Origin: Lachnospiraceae bacterium UBA7188
GTDB taxonomy: Bacteria > Bacillota > Clostridia > Lachnospirales > Lachnospiraceae
Assembly (NCBI GenBank): GCA_002490995.1
Contig: DKVC01000195.1
Coordinates: forward strand, 1-60,232
Length of the DNA stretch: 60,232 bases
Reading direction: 5' to 3'
Shown one piece after another: positions 15,460 through 24,395 of this stretch. Every line of letters starts with the position of its first letter. Within the stretch, counting starts at the first letter, position 1. A program made the translations under genes and the position numbers. The notes beneath the pieces were generated by a model. The model had not been told where the DNA came from, did no database searches, and saw only the letters and a program-made list of their open reading frames with translations.

Positions 15460-16332
15460 TTATTCCCCGCCATAGAAAATCTGCGCAATGGGCGAATCCG
15501 GGGAAAGGATAACCGTCTTCCGGTTTCCCTTCATGGAAGCCTTCAGCGCGTCCAGGCTTCTGACAAAGGAGTAGAATTCCTGCTTGGAAGGGTCGTTGTA
15601 AGCCTCGGAAAGGATTCTCATGTACTCGGCTTCGCCTTCCGCGATCTGGATGGCGGCTTCCTTCTCTGCTTCGGAGAGAAGGACGGTTACTTCCTTGTCC
15701 GTGGTATTTCGGATGATCTGTGCCTCGGAGCTGCCTTCTGCGGTATAGGTGGCGGCAATATTGTCGCGCTCGGAAATCATACGCTCATATACGGCGGCCT
15801 TATTGTCCCCGGGCAGGTCAAGCTTTTTGGTCTCAAAGGACAGCAGGGTGATGCCGTACTGATCCAGGGAAGTGCCGATGTTGGCAATAATGGACGAGGA
15901 CAACTGTCCGTTGCGCCCTGAAATCACATCGTCCTGGGAGGTGCTGCTGATGATATTTTTAGTAGAGTTATATACAATGGCATCCAGCCTCCCCTCCGCG
16001 TTGGTGATGGAGGAATTCAGGGTCTGGGCGAATTTCAGGGGATCTGTAATCCGCCACAGGATGTAACTGTCACAGATCATGGTCTTCTTGTCGCTGGTGA
16101 TGACATCGGAGGCAGGCAGATCGTAGAGCAGTACCTGCTTGGGCAGTTTATCCACGCTCTGGATAAAGGGAATCTTGAAACTGATGCCGGCATCCGCCAC
16201 CACATGGTCGATTTTTCCGAACTGGCGGATCAGGCTGTATTCGTTTTCCTGGGTGACTACCAGGCTGGATGCGCCGATAATGAGGGCGGCGAATACCAGG
16301 ACAATCAGGGCTATTCTTCTGACAGCTTTCAT
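15460..16332 (-). CDS. hflC: HflC-like SPFH/band 7 membrane protein
   Basis: 290 residues. One N-terminal membrane segment (residues 8-27) is followed by an SPFH domain (NEYSLIRQFGKIDHVV, then DAGISFKIPFIQSVDKL) and a long helical region (EAEKEAAIQIAEGEAEYMRI) that assembles into rings. HflK and HflC form a large membrane cage around the FtsH protease in bacteria that have it. GAGGAGG precedes the ATG. The hflK homologue lies upstream on the same strand, but 378 bases away instead of adjacent. Confidence 0.88.
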   Translation of the reverse strand: MKAVRRIALIVLVFAALIIGASSLVVTQENEYSLIRQFGKIDHVVADAGISFKIPFIQSVDKLPKQVLLYDLPASDVITSDKKTMICDSYILWRITDPLKFAQTLNSSITNAEGRLDAIVYNSTKNIISSTSQDDVISGRNGQLSSSIIANIGTSLDQYGITLLSFETKKLDLPGDNKAAVYERMISERDNIAATYTAEGSSEAQIIRNTTDKEVTVLLSEAEKEAAIQIAEGEAEYMRILSEAYNDPSKQEFYSFVRSLDALKASMKGNRKTVILSPDSPIAQIFYGGE

Positions 16333-16710
16333 AGTTAACCTCCTCTTATTTTTACAGGGGTGCAGATATTTTCCGGAGAATTTATCTGTCCGCTTTCTAC
16401 AGTTTTTATTTCCCGCAGACTGCTGCGGGGGGCTCCCTGTTCTCTGTGCAGGGACTTCTTTATGCGAAAAGATTTTGTCGCATTACAGCTGTGGCGTTTT
16501 CCGCAGGATTAAAGGTCTGTGATTACAAGTTCTCAAGACCACTGGAATTTACTAATCTGTCTGCGGCGGGCAATATATGGCTGGCGGTCTTTCGATGGTG
16601 GTTACTGCCAGTTTCAACGGCGTGCAGCATACATCAGTTATGTCAGCTCACCGGGAGCCGTTGTATCGGGACACTTCGGCGATGCGCACTCAAGTGTGCG
16701 GCGAATCGTT
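16333..16710. other. Gap between hflK and hflC
   Basis: 378 bases with no credible gene on either strand and no clear promoter. A CCCGCAG-ACTG-CTGCGGG hairpin lies near 16411-16430 without a T run. hflC may depend on read-through from hflK. Confidence 0.4.
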
Positions 16711-17823
16711 TTATTCCTGGGGCTGAGTGCTGTCTGCCGCCGAGGGACCGATGCCTGAGGCATTGTTTGTGGTACCCGTATTTGTGCCTACATTTGTGCC
16801 TGTATTTGTATCTGTGGTTGTGCCGGCATTGTCCGCATCGCTTCCGGTGAAGGATTCAATGGGATAAATCGTCTGCATGTTGCCGCTGGGGCTTTCAATG
16901 ATGACCTTCAGGTCGGGCAGCACATCTTCCATTGTCTCGTAGAACATCCGCTGTTTTGTGATGACAGGATTTTTAATATATTCCGCATACATGGAGTTAA
17001 AACGCGCTACCTGGGCGGTTGCTTCGTTGACGCGCTCGGTTTTCTGGGCTTCGGCGTCCTTGATGATGCCGTCAGCCCGGGCCTGGGCGGAGGGAAGCTG
17101 CTCGTTGCGGTATTTGTTGGCATTATTCAGGGCCGTTTCCTTGCCCTGTTTTGCCGTCTCCACTGCCTTGAAGGCTTCCATGACCTGCTGGGTGGGCGGC
17201 TCGGAGTCCTGGATGGTGATATTGACCAGCTGGATTCCAATATTCTGTTCCTCCAGGCGCTTCAGAATCATTTCGCGGATAGATGCCTGGATTTCGTTTT
17301 TGCCGGTGGTCAGCACATCGTCCACAGGATAGCTGCCGATGACGGTGCGGATACAGCTCTGACTGATGTTTTTCAGGATTTCCAGAGGATCCCTGGAAGC
17401 GAAAACAGCTTTTACAGGATCGCTGTAGCGGTATTCCACATAGAAATCCACGTCGATAAAGTTGAAATCCGAGGTGATCATCAGGGATTCATCCTCATTG
17501 ATCTCATTGTCATCCGTGCTGTAGCCGATGGCAAAGCCTTGGATTGTGGTGTTTACCTTTCTCACCTGCTGGATGAAAGGAATCTTGAAGTGAAGTCCCG
17601 GTTCCGTGACCGCCTGCGCCTTGCCCAGGGTGATCAGCACTGCCTGTTCCTGCTCCTTGATTTCGTAAGCGGAATTCAGGCCCAGGAAAACGAGGACGAC
17701 TGCCAGTACTGCAAGGACGGCTATTTTGCCTCCTGCCTTTTTGGGTTTGGGCTGCGCGCCTCCTTCGCCATTGTTTACCGTTTCAAATCCGTTTTTAAAG
17801 TTGCCAAAAGAACCATTTTTCAT
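16711..17823 (-). CDS. hflK: HflK-like SPFH/band 7 membrane protein
   Basis: 370 residues: a short glycine/asparagine-rich cytoplasmic leader, one membrane segment (about residues 33-50), an SPFH domain (EQEQAVLITLGKAQAVTEPG then LHFKIPFIQQVRKV) and a helical region (AQARADGIIKDAEAQKTERV). The last 40 residues are a low-complexity Thr/Asn/Gly tail with repeats such as TNTGTNVGTNTG, unlike the proline-rich tails of well-known HflK. Partner of HflC downstream. A predicted promoter lies at 17902-17930. Confidence 0.88.
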   Translation of the reverse strand: MKNGSFGNFKNGFETVNNGEGGAQPKPKKAGGKIAVLAVLAVVLVFLGLNSAYEIKEQEQAVLITLGKAQAVTEPGLHFKIPFIQQVRKVNTTIQGFAIGYSTDDNEINEDESLMITSDFNFIDVDFYVEYRYSDPVKAVFASRDPLEILKNISQSCIRTVIGSYPVDDVLTTGKNEIQASIREMILKRLEEQNIGIQLVNITIQDSEPPTQQVMEAFKAVETAKQGKETALNNANKYRNEQLPSAQARADGIIKDAEAQKTERVNEATAQVARFNSMYAEYIKNPVITKQRMFYETMEDVLPDLKVIIESPSGNMQTIYPIESFTGSDADNAGTTTDTNTGTNVGTNTGTTNNASGIGPSAADSTQPQE

Positions 17824-17901
17824 ATGCGTTCCTCCTTTGATAAGTTCTGCATTTGCCTGCTTCAGTGCTGTAAATAAGCTTATACTTTTAGTACTGTGAA
17901 T

Positions 17902-17930
17902 ATGATACTTTAATTGTCAGAAAAAAGCAA
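17902..17930 (-). promoter_or_regulatory. Predicted promoter of hflK
   Basis: On the - strand TTGCTT (17930-17925), 17-base spacer and TATCAT (17907-17902). The predicted start is about 70 bases before the hflK ATG at 17823. Confidence 0.45.
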
Positions 17931-18043
17931 TGAAAATTACCGCACAATAGAATGAGATAACGTGCTTTTATCTGATATCCGGGAGCGCGGTTTCAGGAAG
18001 CGGTAAATGAGATGGTACATTTGGATAGCGGGAGAATGGCCGA

Positions 18044-18120
18044 TTTGTCGCGAACGGGGGATTTTTGTCGCGAATGTAAAGAAAAAAGCAATGGATATGG
18101 AAGGACAATTGCGTTACAAT
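18044..18120 (+). promoter_or_regulatory. Direct repeats (probable LytTR site) and downstream -10
   Basis: TTTGTCGCGAA is perfectly repeated at 18044-18054 and 18064-18074, 20 bases start to start, so both copies face the same side of the helix. TACAAT at 18115-18120 could be the -10; the -35 position (TGGATA at 18092-18097) is poor, as expected for an activated promoter. LytTR regulators such as AgrA bind paired direct repeats about two helical turns apart upstream of weak promoters. The LytTR gene at 18281 is next, so self-activation is likely. The remainder of 17824-18280 holds no credible gene. Confidence 0.6.
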
Positions 18121-18280
18121 AAAGACAATACCTTACGAAAAAAGACAGATTGTCACGGTAGCCGTTATTCTCCGGCAATTTTTACCCGGAGAGAATGTAT
18201 CCGTCAACAGGATTCCGGGAATATGCACAGTTGGGGTTAACAGGTGGGAGACAGGTAGGTGCGCACAGGGAGGTATCAGG

Positions 18281-19021
18281 ATGAAGATAGCGATCGTGGA
18301 AGATGATAAGCGGGACAGGGATATCCTGACGGCTTTTTTGAGTAAATACGAAGAGGAACATACACAGGAGCTGAGTACTGTCAGTTATCCCTCAGGGGAG
18401 GAATTTCTGTGCATGAGTTCCACGGAGAAGTACAGTCTTATCTTTATGGACATTTACCTGGGAGACGGGATCGACGGCATTGAGACAGCACGCAGGCTGC
18501 GGGAGCGCGGGGAGGAGGGGCTGATTGTATTCCTGACCGGCAGCAGGGAGGATATCTGGCGGGCTGTCCAGCTGCATGACTGTTTTGATTATGTAGATAA
18601 GGAAAGTCTTGGCTATACAAGGGTAGAAAAACTGATGGATGATGTGTGCCAGAAGCTGCGCGTGCAGGTGAAAGCGTTGGAATTTTGGAGCGGAAAACAG
18701 AAGATACGTCTGCCTGTTTCCAGAATTCAGTTTCTGGTATCACATGACAAGCATGTCATTATTACACTGGACAATGGCAGTGAGATGTGTTACCGGGCTA
18801 CCTTTGCCTCTGTCAGCGCTCTGTTGGAAGAAGAGAGCCGTTTTCTGCTCTGCAACAGAGGGATTCTATTGAATATGGATTTTGTCAGAAGGGCACATTC
18901 GGAAACCTTTGAAATGGCAGGCGGATCCTTATTGCCCATTCGGAAAAGAAACCGGGGACAGATCATGCAGGCGTATCATGAATACCAGTTTGAGAAATTG
19001 AATGAGGAGGGGTGGAGGTGA
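18281..19021 (+). CDS. LytTR-family response regulator
   Basis: 246 residues. Receiver domain at 1-125 with acidic pocket VEDD and phosphoacceptor Asp57 in IFMDIYL, a conserved Thr in VFLTGS and Lys in YVDKES. A LytTR DNA-binding domain at about 140-240 (IQFLVSHDKHVIITL, then LLCNRGILLNMDFV). Such regulators typically control bacteriocin, virulence or cell-wall genes. AGGGAGG lies 7 bases before ATG 18281. Its stop codon overlaps the start of the kinase gene by 4 bases (GTGA), indicating translational coupling. Confidence 0.93.
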   Translation: MKIAIVEDDKRDRDILTAFLSKYEEEHTQELSTVSYPSGEEFLCMSSTEKYSLIFMDIYLGDGIDGIETARRLRERGEEGLIVFLTGSREDIWRAVQLHDCFDYVDKESLGYTRVEKLMDDVCQKLRVQVKALEFWSGKQKIRLPVSRIQFLVSHDKHVIITLDNGSEMCYRATFASVSALLEEESRFLLCNRGILLNMDFVRRAHSETFEMAGGSLLPIRKRNRGQIMQAYHEYQFEKLNEEGWR

Positions 19022-20343
19022 GCCAAATAAAGGAAGCTTTGATGTTGACAAGGGAGACACTGATGTTCCTGCCATTGGTGCCGTTTTGCTTTATTCCCGT
19101 ATATTCTGATATAAAAGACAGGCCCGGCCGCCTGTTCGCCAAAGTCATTGCAGCCTGTATCGGTATGGTAACAGTGATGTTTCTGGTATATTTGATATGG
19201 CCGGGGGATACGGGGGGTGTGGTCAATACGGGAATCTGTGTCGCTGGTTTTTTCTGGCTGTATCAAAGGGAAATAGCCCTGGAGCGTTTCCGGCTGTGGT
19301 TTATATTCCTGACGGCCTGCCTGATCGGCAGCTTTTCTTATTTGTTCAATCATCTTGTAGATATTGTCCTGTATCCGGAAGCTACCGTTGAGACGGCGCA
19401 GGGGCTGTATTCCCTCATTTTGCAGATTGTTTTTGAACTGGTGCTGGTTCTTGTTTTGTTTTACCCTGCGAAAAAATATATCGGATGGCTGGTGCACAAT
19501 TTCCCGGAGGAGCGTGTGTGGAGGAGTGTGTGGATATTTCCGGCTGGAGTGAGCATATTTGCGTACTATTTTATTCCCTATGACAACCAAAGGATGTATG
19601 TGGGACGCTTTATGCAGATGTATGCGGTGGTTATCCTGGTATTGCTGGTTATGGTGCTGTTTATTTATGTCCTGTTCTATAAAATAGCCTACAGTGTGAT
19701 TGAAAAGGAGAAGATACTTCTGAAAGCCGGCTATCTGGAAATGGAGGCGGAGCAGTATCACAGGCTGCTGAGCCATGTGCAGGAGACGGGGAGGCTGCGG
19801 CATGATTTCCGGCACCAGATTACCGTAATAGCGGAGATGCTGAAAAACGGAGAGTATGAGGAGCTGGAGAAATATCTGGAAAAATATACTTCCGGCCTCT
19901 CAGGCACAGCCCTGCGTTATTGTACTTCGTCCGCAGTCAACGCCGTGCTGAATCATTATGAGATGCTTTGCAGGGAATCGGGGATACAGGTTCATTTTTC
20001 CATTCACCTGGGGGAACAGGTCACCGTGGAGGATATTGATTTCTGTGTGCTGTTGGGAAACCTGCTGGAAAATGCTGTGGACGAATGCAGGAAGCAGCCG
20101 GAAGAACAGCGCTGGATCCGGCTTAGGGCCGGTCAGACCGGGGAGCACGTGATTGCGCTGCAGATTGAGAATCCATGCAGGAGCCGTTTCAGAAAATATG
20201 AGGGAAGGTATCTTTCCGATAAGCATGAAGGCGACGGTCAGGGGCTGAAGTCTGCGGAGATGATTGCGGAAAAGTATCAGGGGTTTATGGAAGCGGACTG
20301 CAGGGAAGAGGTTTTTACGGTCAGGGTGCTGCTGCAATTTTGA
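19018..20343 (+). CDS. GHKL-domain sensor histidine kinase (AgrC-like)
   Basis: 441 residues. Six or so hydrophobic segments fill residues 10-235, forming a polytopic sensor. A coiled stretch leads to the phosphoacceptor box LRHDFRHQ near residue 261, and a GHKL ATPase domain has the N box NLLENAVDEC and a glycine box GDGQGLKSA. It pairs with the LytTR regulator. GTG 19018 is chosen because AGGAGG lies 7 bases upstream and it overlaps the regulator stop. No AgrB or AgrD gene is adjacent, so the signal is unknown. Confidence 0.9.
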   Translation: MSQIKEALMLTRETLMFLPLVPFCFIPVYSDIKDRPGRLFAKVIAACIGMVTVMFLVYLIWPGDTGGVVNTGICVAGFFWLYQREIALERFRLWFIFLTACLIGSFSYLFNHLVDIVLYPEATVETAQGLYSLILQIVFELVLVLVLFYPAKKYIGWLVHNFPEERVWRSVWIFPAGVSIFAYYFIPYDNQRMYVGRFMQMYAVVILVLLVMVLFIYVLFYKIAYSVIEKEKILLKAGYLEMEAEQYHRLLSHVQETGRLRHDFRHQITVIAEMLKNGEYEELEKYLEKYTSGLSGTALRYCTSSAVNAVLNHYEMLCRESGIQVHFSIHLGEQVTVEDIDFCVLLGNLLENAVDECRKQPEEQRWIRLRAGQTGEHVIALQIENPCRSRFRKYEGRYLSDKHEGDGQGLKSAEMIAEKYQGFMEADCREEVFTVRVLLQF

Positions 20344-20440
20344 GAAGTATGTCTGCTTTTCCATCCTGGGAAGAACAGGCACAGGCAGATTCCCTGGTCT
20401 TTCGCAAACTCAGGGCGCGATTTTGGTAAGTGGATATTCA

Positions 20441-20481
20441 ACCTGTCAGCGGTGCTTCTTTTTTGGCTGACAGGTATTTTT
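20441..20481 (+). terminator. Rho-independent terminator after the two-component operon
   Basis: ACCTGTCAGC (20441-20450) pairs perfectly with GCTGACAGGT (20466-20475), loop 15, followed by ATTTTTA. Confidence 0.8.
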
Positions 20482-20542
20482 ACTCTCTGAAACCTGTTAA
20501 CAGCATTTTCTTCACCTTTGCCCAATTCTTTTGCAAAAAGAA

Positions 20543-20571
20543 TTGATTTGCCACTGTTTATGTGATACACT
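20543..20571 (+). promoter_or_regulatory. Predicted promoter of the DUF4358-MBOAT-DHHW cluster
   Basis: TTGATT (20543-20548), 17-base spacer, TACACT (20566-20571). It would leave a 5' leader of about 155 bases before ATG 20733. Confidence 0.5.
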
Positions 20572-20732
20572 TTTGTTTTAAAAATGGTGCACCAGGAAGA
20601 TATTTTGGCTCCAAACGGGACAAAATGTATTCTGTAAGCAGGAATGTGCAGAACTGAAAATAGTACTCTAATATTCCATGCTGAGAAAGGCATGCGTAAG
20701 AAAGGGTGCGGAACTGGAACAGGAGGAAGGTT

Positions 20733-21431
20733 ATGAAAAAAGTAGTTTTGTATTTATGTGCAGGGATTTTGGTACTTGGTATTACGGCGTGCGGCAAGGC
20801 CGGGGACGAGCCCGGCTCACAGGGGACAGATCAGAGCAGTGAGGTAAGTACTTCTCCCGAAGAAAACGGGAACAGCGGCAGCGGGGCGGACGAAAGCGGG
20901 GCCCAGACTGAAAGTTCCGATGTGTCCGCAGAAGGAGAGCTGTCCGGAGAAGAAGGCTCCGGTGGGCAGGTTGCCGGCGCTGAGGGCTGGAGCCAGGAGA
21001 TGGAAGGATTGAAACAGGCGGTGGTGGAGGCGCTGGGAGCGGATAATTACTGGCCCAATATGCCAATGGATGCCGAGATGGTGGAGACCTTCTACGGAAT
21101 CACGCCTGACATGTATGAGGATTATATGGCGGAATCTCCGATGATCAGCGCCAATGTAGATACTTTGATCATTGTCAAAGCAAAGGAAGACAAGGCGGAT
21201 GCTGTGGAGGAAGCCCTGAATGCCTATCGCGAAGCGAATGTGAATGATACCATGCAGTATCCGCAGAATCTCGGCAAGATTCAGGCCAGCCAGGTGGAGA
21301 GAATTGACAATTATGTCATTTTTGTGCAGTTGGGAGGCTTTGCCGTAGAAGAGGAGAAGGAAGAGGATGTCATCGCAAAGTGCCAGGAAGCCAATAAGCT
21401 GGCGATTGACACGATCAGCGGGAAGCTGTAG
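20733..21431 (+). CDS. DUF4358-type lipoprotein
   Basis: 232 residues. Signal peptide with lipobox GITAC (Cys near residue 20), then about 65 residues of Ser/Gly/Glu-rich linker, then a globular domain from about residue 95 (AVVEALGADNYWPNMPMD through AYREANVNDTMQYPQNLGKI) that fits DUF4358, a family common in Lachnospiraceae. Anchored outside the membrane. AGGAGG precedes ATG 20733, while an upstream ATG at 20706 lacks one. It heads a cluster with an MBOAT acyltransferase and a DHHW protein, so a role in surface-polymer acylation is inferred from context. Confidence 0.8.
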   Translation: MKKVVLYLCAGILVLGITACGKAGDEPGSQGTDQSSEVSTSPEENGNSGSGADESGAQTESSDVSAEGELSGEEGSGGQVAGAEGWSQEMEGLKQAVVEALGADNYWPNMPMDAEMVETFYGITPDMYEDYMAESPMISANVDTLIIVKAKEDKADAVEEALNAYREANVNDTMQYPQNLGKIQASQVERIDNYVIFVQLGGFAVEEEKEEDVIAKCQEANKLAIDTISGKL

Positions 21432-21460
21432 GAATACCGGAAGGATAGGAGAGAAATTCG

Positions 21461-22873
21461 ATGGTTTTCAGCAGCGTTGTTTTTTTATTCCGTTTTCTGC
21501 CCCTGCTTTTCATAGTGTATTATCTGGTTCCCGGGAGAGGCAAAAATCTGGTTCTCCTTTTGGGGAGCCTGTTTTTCTATGCCTGGGGAGAACCGGTTTA
21601 TGTGCTGCTGATGCTGTTTTCCACGGTGTCAGACTATATTCACGGAAGGCTGCTGGGGCGTATACGTGGAAAGAGGGCGGCGAAGGGGATTCTGGCTTCC
21701 TCGGTGCTGATCAATCTGGCGGTGCTGTGCTTTTTCAAATATGCGGATTTCCTGATACAGACCTTTAATACGGTGACAGGTATGTCAGTTCCGCTTCTGG
21801 CGCTTCCGCTGCCAATCGGGATTTCATTTTATACCTTTCAGACCATGTCCTATACCATTGATGTATACCGGGGGGAGGCGAAGGTGCAGAAGAATCTGCT
21901 GGACTTCGGAGTATATGTGGCCATGTTCCCTCAGCTGATAGCCGGGCCCATTGTGAAATACCGGGATGTGGAAGCCAGGCTTCATAACCGGAAAGCGGAT
22001 GTGGAAAACATCAGCGACGGAATGAAGCGTTTCTGCTTCGGCCTGGCGAAAAAGGTTCTGCTTGCCAACAATATCGGGGAGCTATGGGTGCTGGTTTCGG
22101 AGATGAATCCGGGGGAGATGAGTGCTCTGACCGCGTGGGTGGGCATTTTTGCCTATGCTTTCCAGATTTATTTTGATTTTTCGGGTTATTCCGATATGGC
22201 TATCGGACTGGGGGAAATGCTGGGATTCCGTTTCCCGGAGAATTTCAGGTATCCGTATATCTCGGCATCCGTCACAGAGTTCTGGCGCAGATGGCATATT
22301 TCCCTGGGCAGCTGGTTTCGGGAGTATGTGTATATTCCGCTGGGGGGTAACCGGAAGGGGCGGCTTCGGCAGCTTCTGAATATTCTGATTGTATGGACGC
22401 TGACGGGAATCTGGCACGGGGCGGGGTGGAATTTCCTGCTGTGGGGCTTATGGTTCGCATTTGCACTGGTGCTGGAGAAGCTGTTTTTCGGGAAAATTTT
22501 GTCGTGGCTTCCGAAGGCAGTGGGGATTGTCTATACGATGCTGGTGGTTCTGGTGGGGTGGGTGCTTTTCGCGCTGGAGTCGCCGGGGCGGATTCTGGGG
22601 TATCTGAGAGTCATGGCAGGGATGGGAGGCAGGCTGGCAGATGCGGAGGGCTTTTACCTGGGAAGGCAGTATGGCGTGCTGTTTCTGATTGCTGTGCTTG
22701 CGGCCACGCCTTTGTTTGGGCGGGCGGCGGAGGGACTCCGGAAATCCAGGACAGGACCGGCCATTGCACTGTACCGTTTTGGGGAGAAAGTGATTCCGGC
22801 AGCGCTTTTGCTTTTGGCTATTGCGGGAATTGTGGATGCTTCCTATAATCCGTTTCTTTATTTCCGGTTTTAA
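21461..22873 (+). CDS. MBOAT-family O-acyltransferase (AlgI/DltB-like)
   Basis: 470 residues, about eleven hydrophobic segments. The MBOAT core contains FPQLIAGPIVKYRDVE, SVTEFWRRWHISLGSWFREY and the catalytic-histidine segment TGIWHGAGWNFLLWG near residue 316. These proteins move acyl groups across the membrane to exported polymers: AlgI for alginate acetylation, DltB for D-alanine. With the extracytoplasmic DHHW protein encoded next, it resembles a polysaccharide O-acetylation machine; the polymer is not identified here. It begins 29 bases after the lipoprotein gene. Confidence 0.92.
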   Translation: MVFSSVVFLFRFLPLLFIVYYLVPGRGKNLVLLLGSLFFYAWGEPVYVLLMLFSTVSDYIHGRLLGRIRGKRAAKGILASSVLINLAVLCFFKYADFLIQTFNTVTGMSVPLLALPLPIGISFYTFQTMSYTIDVYRGEAKVQKNLLDFGVYVAMFPQLIAGPIVKYRDVEARLHNRKADVENISDGMKRFCFGLAKKVLLANNIGELWVLVSEMNPGEMSALTAWVGIFAYAFQIYFDFSGYSDMAIGLGEMLGFRFPENFRYPYISASVTEFWRRWHISLGSWFREYVYIPLGGNRKGRLRQLLNILIVWTLTGIWHGAGWNFLLWGLWFAFALVLEKLFFGKILSWLPKAVGIVYTMLVVLVGWVLFALESPGRILGYLRVMAGMGGRLADAEGFYLGRQYGVLFLIAVLAATPLFGRAAEGLRKSRTGPAIALYRFGEKVIPAALLLLAIAGIVDASYNPFLYFRF

Positions 22874-23145
22874 GTACTTTCGGATTTGTGCCCGTGGGCT
22901 TGCTTTCATGCGAGGTGGTGCAGCCAAGCCTGCCCTATAGGCTTTTTGCATGGGGGTTTATAGTGAAAGTTTTCAAATTGGACTCTGCGGCACCGCGAGG
23001 CGTTCCGTGCGCCAAGCTGCCTGCGCCTTGTGTGCATCCCGGTGTGTCAAGGGAAACACATGGTAAGCTCCCAGGCAATTTGGGACACTGTGAACGGTCT
23101 TTGTTGATGGTGAAATGGAAGCAGGGCAGAAGAGGGTATTTTCAT

Positions 23146-24267
23146 ATGGAAGAAAAAAGAAGCGCTTTTTTTACAATTATGCTGCTGTCAGCTATCATAC
23201 TTATCTTTACGGCCGCTGATTTTATCCAGGGAGACCGGACCTTCTCGGAGACGGAGAACAAACTGCTGGCGGACAGGCCGGAATGGTCCTGGGATTCCCT
23301 GATAGAGGGAAAGTATACCCGGGATTACGAGACCTATCTGACGGAACAGTTTGTGGGGCGGGATAAGTGGATTACGGTGAAGACTTATCTGGACCTGGCC
23401 CTGCAGAAGCAGGAAATCAACGGTGTATACCTGGGGGCGGATGGTTACCTGATCGAGCAGCATCTGCCCGGGACATATACCGATGTGGAGGAAACGAAAA
23501 AGCTGCTGCTTCTCGACAAACTGGTGAAAAGGTGGGATGCCACCGTAATGCTGGTGCCTACGGCGGATAATATCCTCACGGACAGGATGCCACTTTGGGC
23601 GCCGTATTATGACCAGGCGGATTTTCTGGAAAAAGCAGCGCTGCAGCTTGGCTCCGAACATTATATTGATGTATATTCGGCGCTGCGCCGGCATGCCGCT
23701 GAAGAGATTTATTACCGTACAGATCACCATTGGACCACTCTGGGAGCCTGGTACGGTTATCTTGCATGGGCGGAAAGCCTGGGCAGGCGGGGAGATTTAT
23801 ACGGTAAAAATGCCATGCAGCCTGTGACGGCGGACTTCCTGGGAACGCTGCAGTCGAAGGTCAATCTGGATGTGCAGGCGGATTCCATTTTCTGGTTCCC
23901 GGAGACCGCAGAGTACCCGGTGACGGTTACTTATGATTTGAAAGACATCCGGAGCAGCTGCTATGAGGAATCTTATCTGAAAACCAAGAACAAATACGGG
24001 TTTTTCCTGGATGACAACCACGCTTTCATAGAGATTGATACGGATTATCATAACGGAAAGACACTGTTTGTGATAAAGGATTCCTATGCCAACTGTTTTG
24101 TGCCCATGCTGATTCCCTATTATGAGAAAATCTATGTGATGGATCTGCGGTATTTTAACGGAAGGCTGTTCCGGTTCATGGAGGGCTACGAGCCGGAGGA
24201 GGGGATGGACGTGCTGGTGCTTTATAACTGTATTCATTTTTTGGAGGATTTTGCTTATCTGGAGTAG
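23146..24267 (+). CDS. DHHW-family protein (AlgX/AlgJ-like acyl acceptor)
   Basis: 373 residues. N-terminal signal anchor (residues 7-24) followed by an SGNH/AlgX-like extracytoplasmic domain: RTDHHWTTLGA near residue 189 is the family signature with the catalytic Asp-His, and LFVIKDSYANCF near 308 supplies the nucleophile serine. Probable second step of the acyl transfer begun by the MBOAT protein. ATG 23146 follows AGAGGG and gives a proper signal anchor; longer in-frame starts do not. The 272 bases before it hold no clear gene or promoter. Confidence 0.87.
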   Translation: MEEKRSAFFTIMLLSAIILIFTAADFIQGDRTFSETENKLLADRPEWSWDSLIEGKYTRDYETYLTEQFVGRDKWITVKTYLDLALQKQEINGVYLGADGYLIEQHLPGTYTDVEETKKLLLLDKLVKRWDATVMLVPTADNILTDRMPLWAPYYDQADFLEKAALQLGSEHYIDVYSALRRHAAEEIYYRTDHHWTTLGAWYGYLAWAESLGRRGDLYGKNAMQPVTADFLGTLQSKVNLDVQADSIFWFPETAEYPVTVTYDLKDIRSSCYEESYLKTKNKYGFFLDDNHAFIEIDTDYHNGKTLFVIKDSYANCFVPMLIPYYEKIYVMDLRYFNGRLFRFMEGYEPEEGMDVLVLYNCIHFLEDFAYLE

Positions 24268-24314
24268 GGCGCGTTATGGGGAGCATATTTTTGTGAAATT
24301 CTAATGATGGCATA

Positions 24315-24374
24315 TTGACAAAAAGCAATCATGGGAATATACTAATGATAGAAAAATGAATAAAAGCAATCATG
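24315..24374 (+). promoter_or_regulatory. Promoter and repeat operator of the toxin-antitoxin module
   Basis: Near-consensus promoter: TTGACA (24315-24320), 17-base spacer, TATACT (24338-24343). The 13-base sequence AAAAGCAATCATG is repeated exactly at 24321-24333, inside the spacer, and at 24362-24374, downstream of the start site. Binding there would block transcription, fitting autoregulation by the antitoxin. Confidence 0.75.
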
Positions 24375-24395
24375 ATATCTGCGGAGGATACGGCA

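Noticed and set aside
18007..18240. 77-codon frame upstream of the LytTR regulator as an AgrD-like peptide
   Set aside because: No membrane-active helix, no conserved peptide core, no ribosome binding site, and no AgrB nearby.
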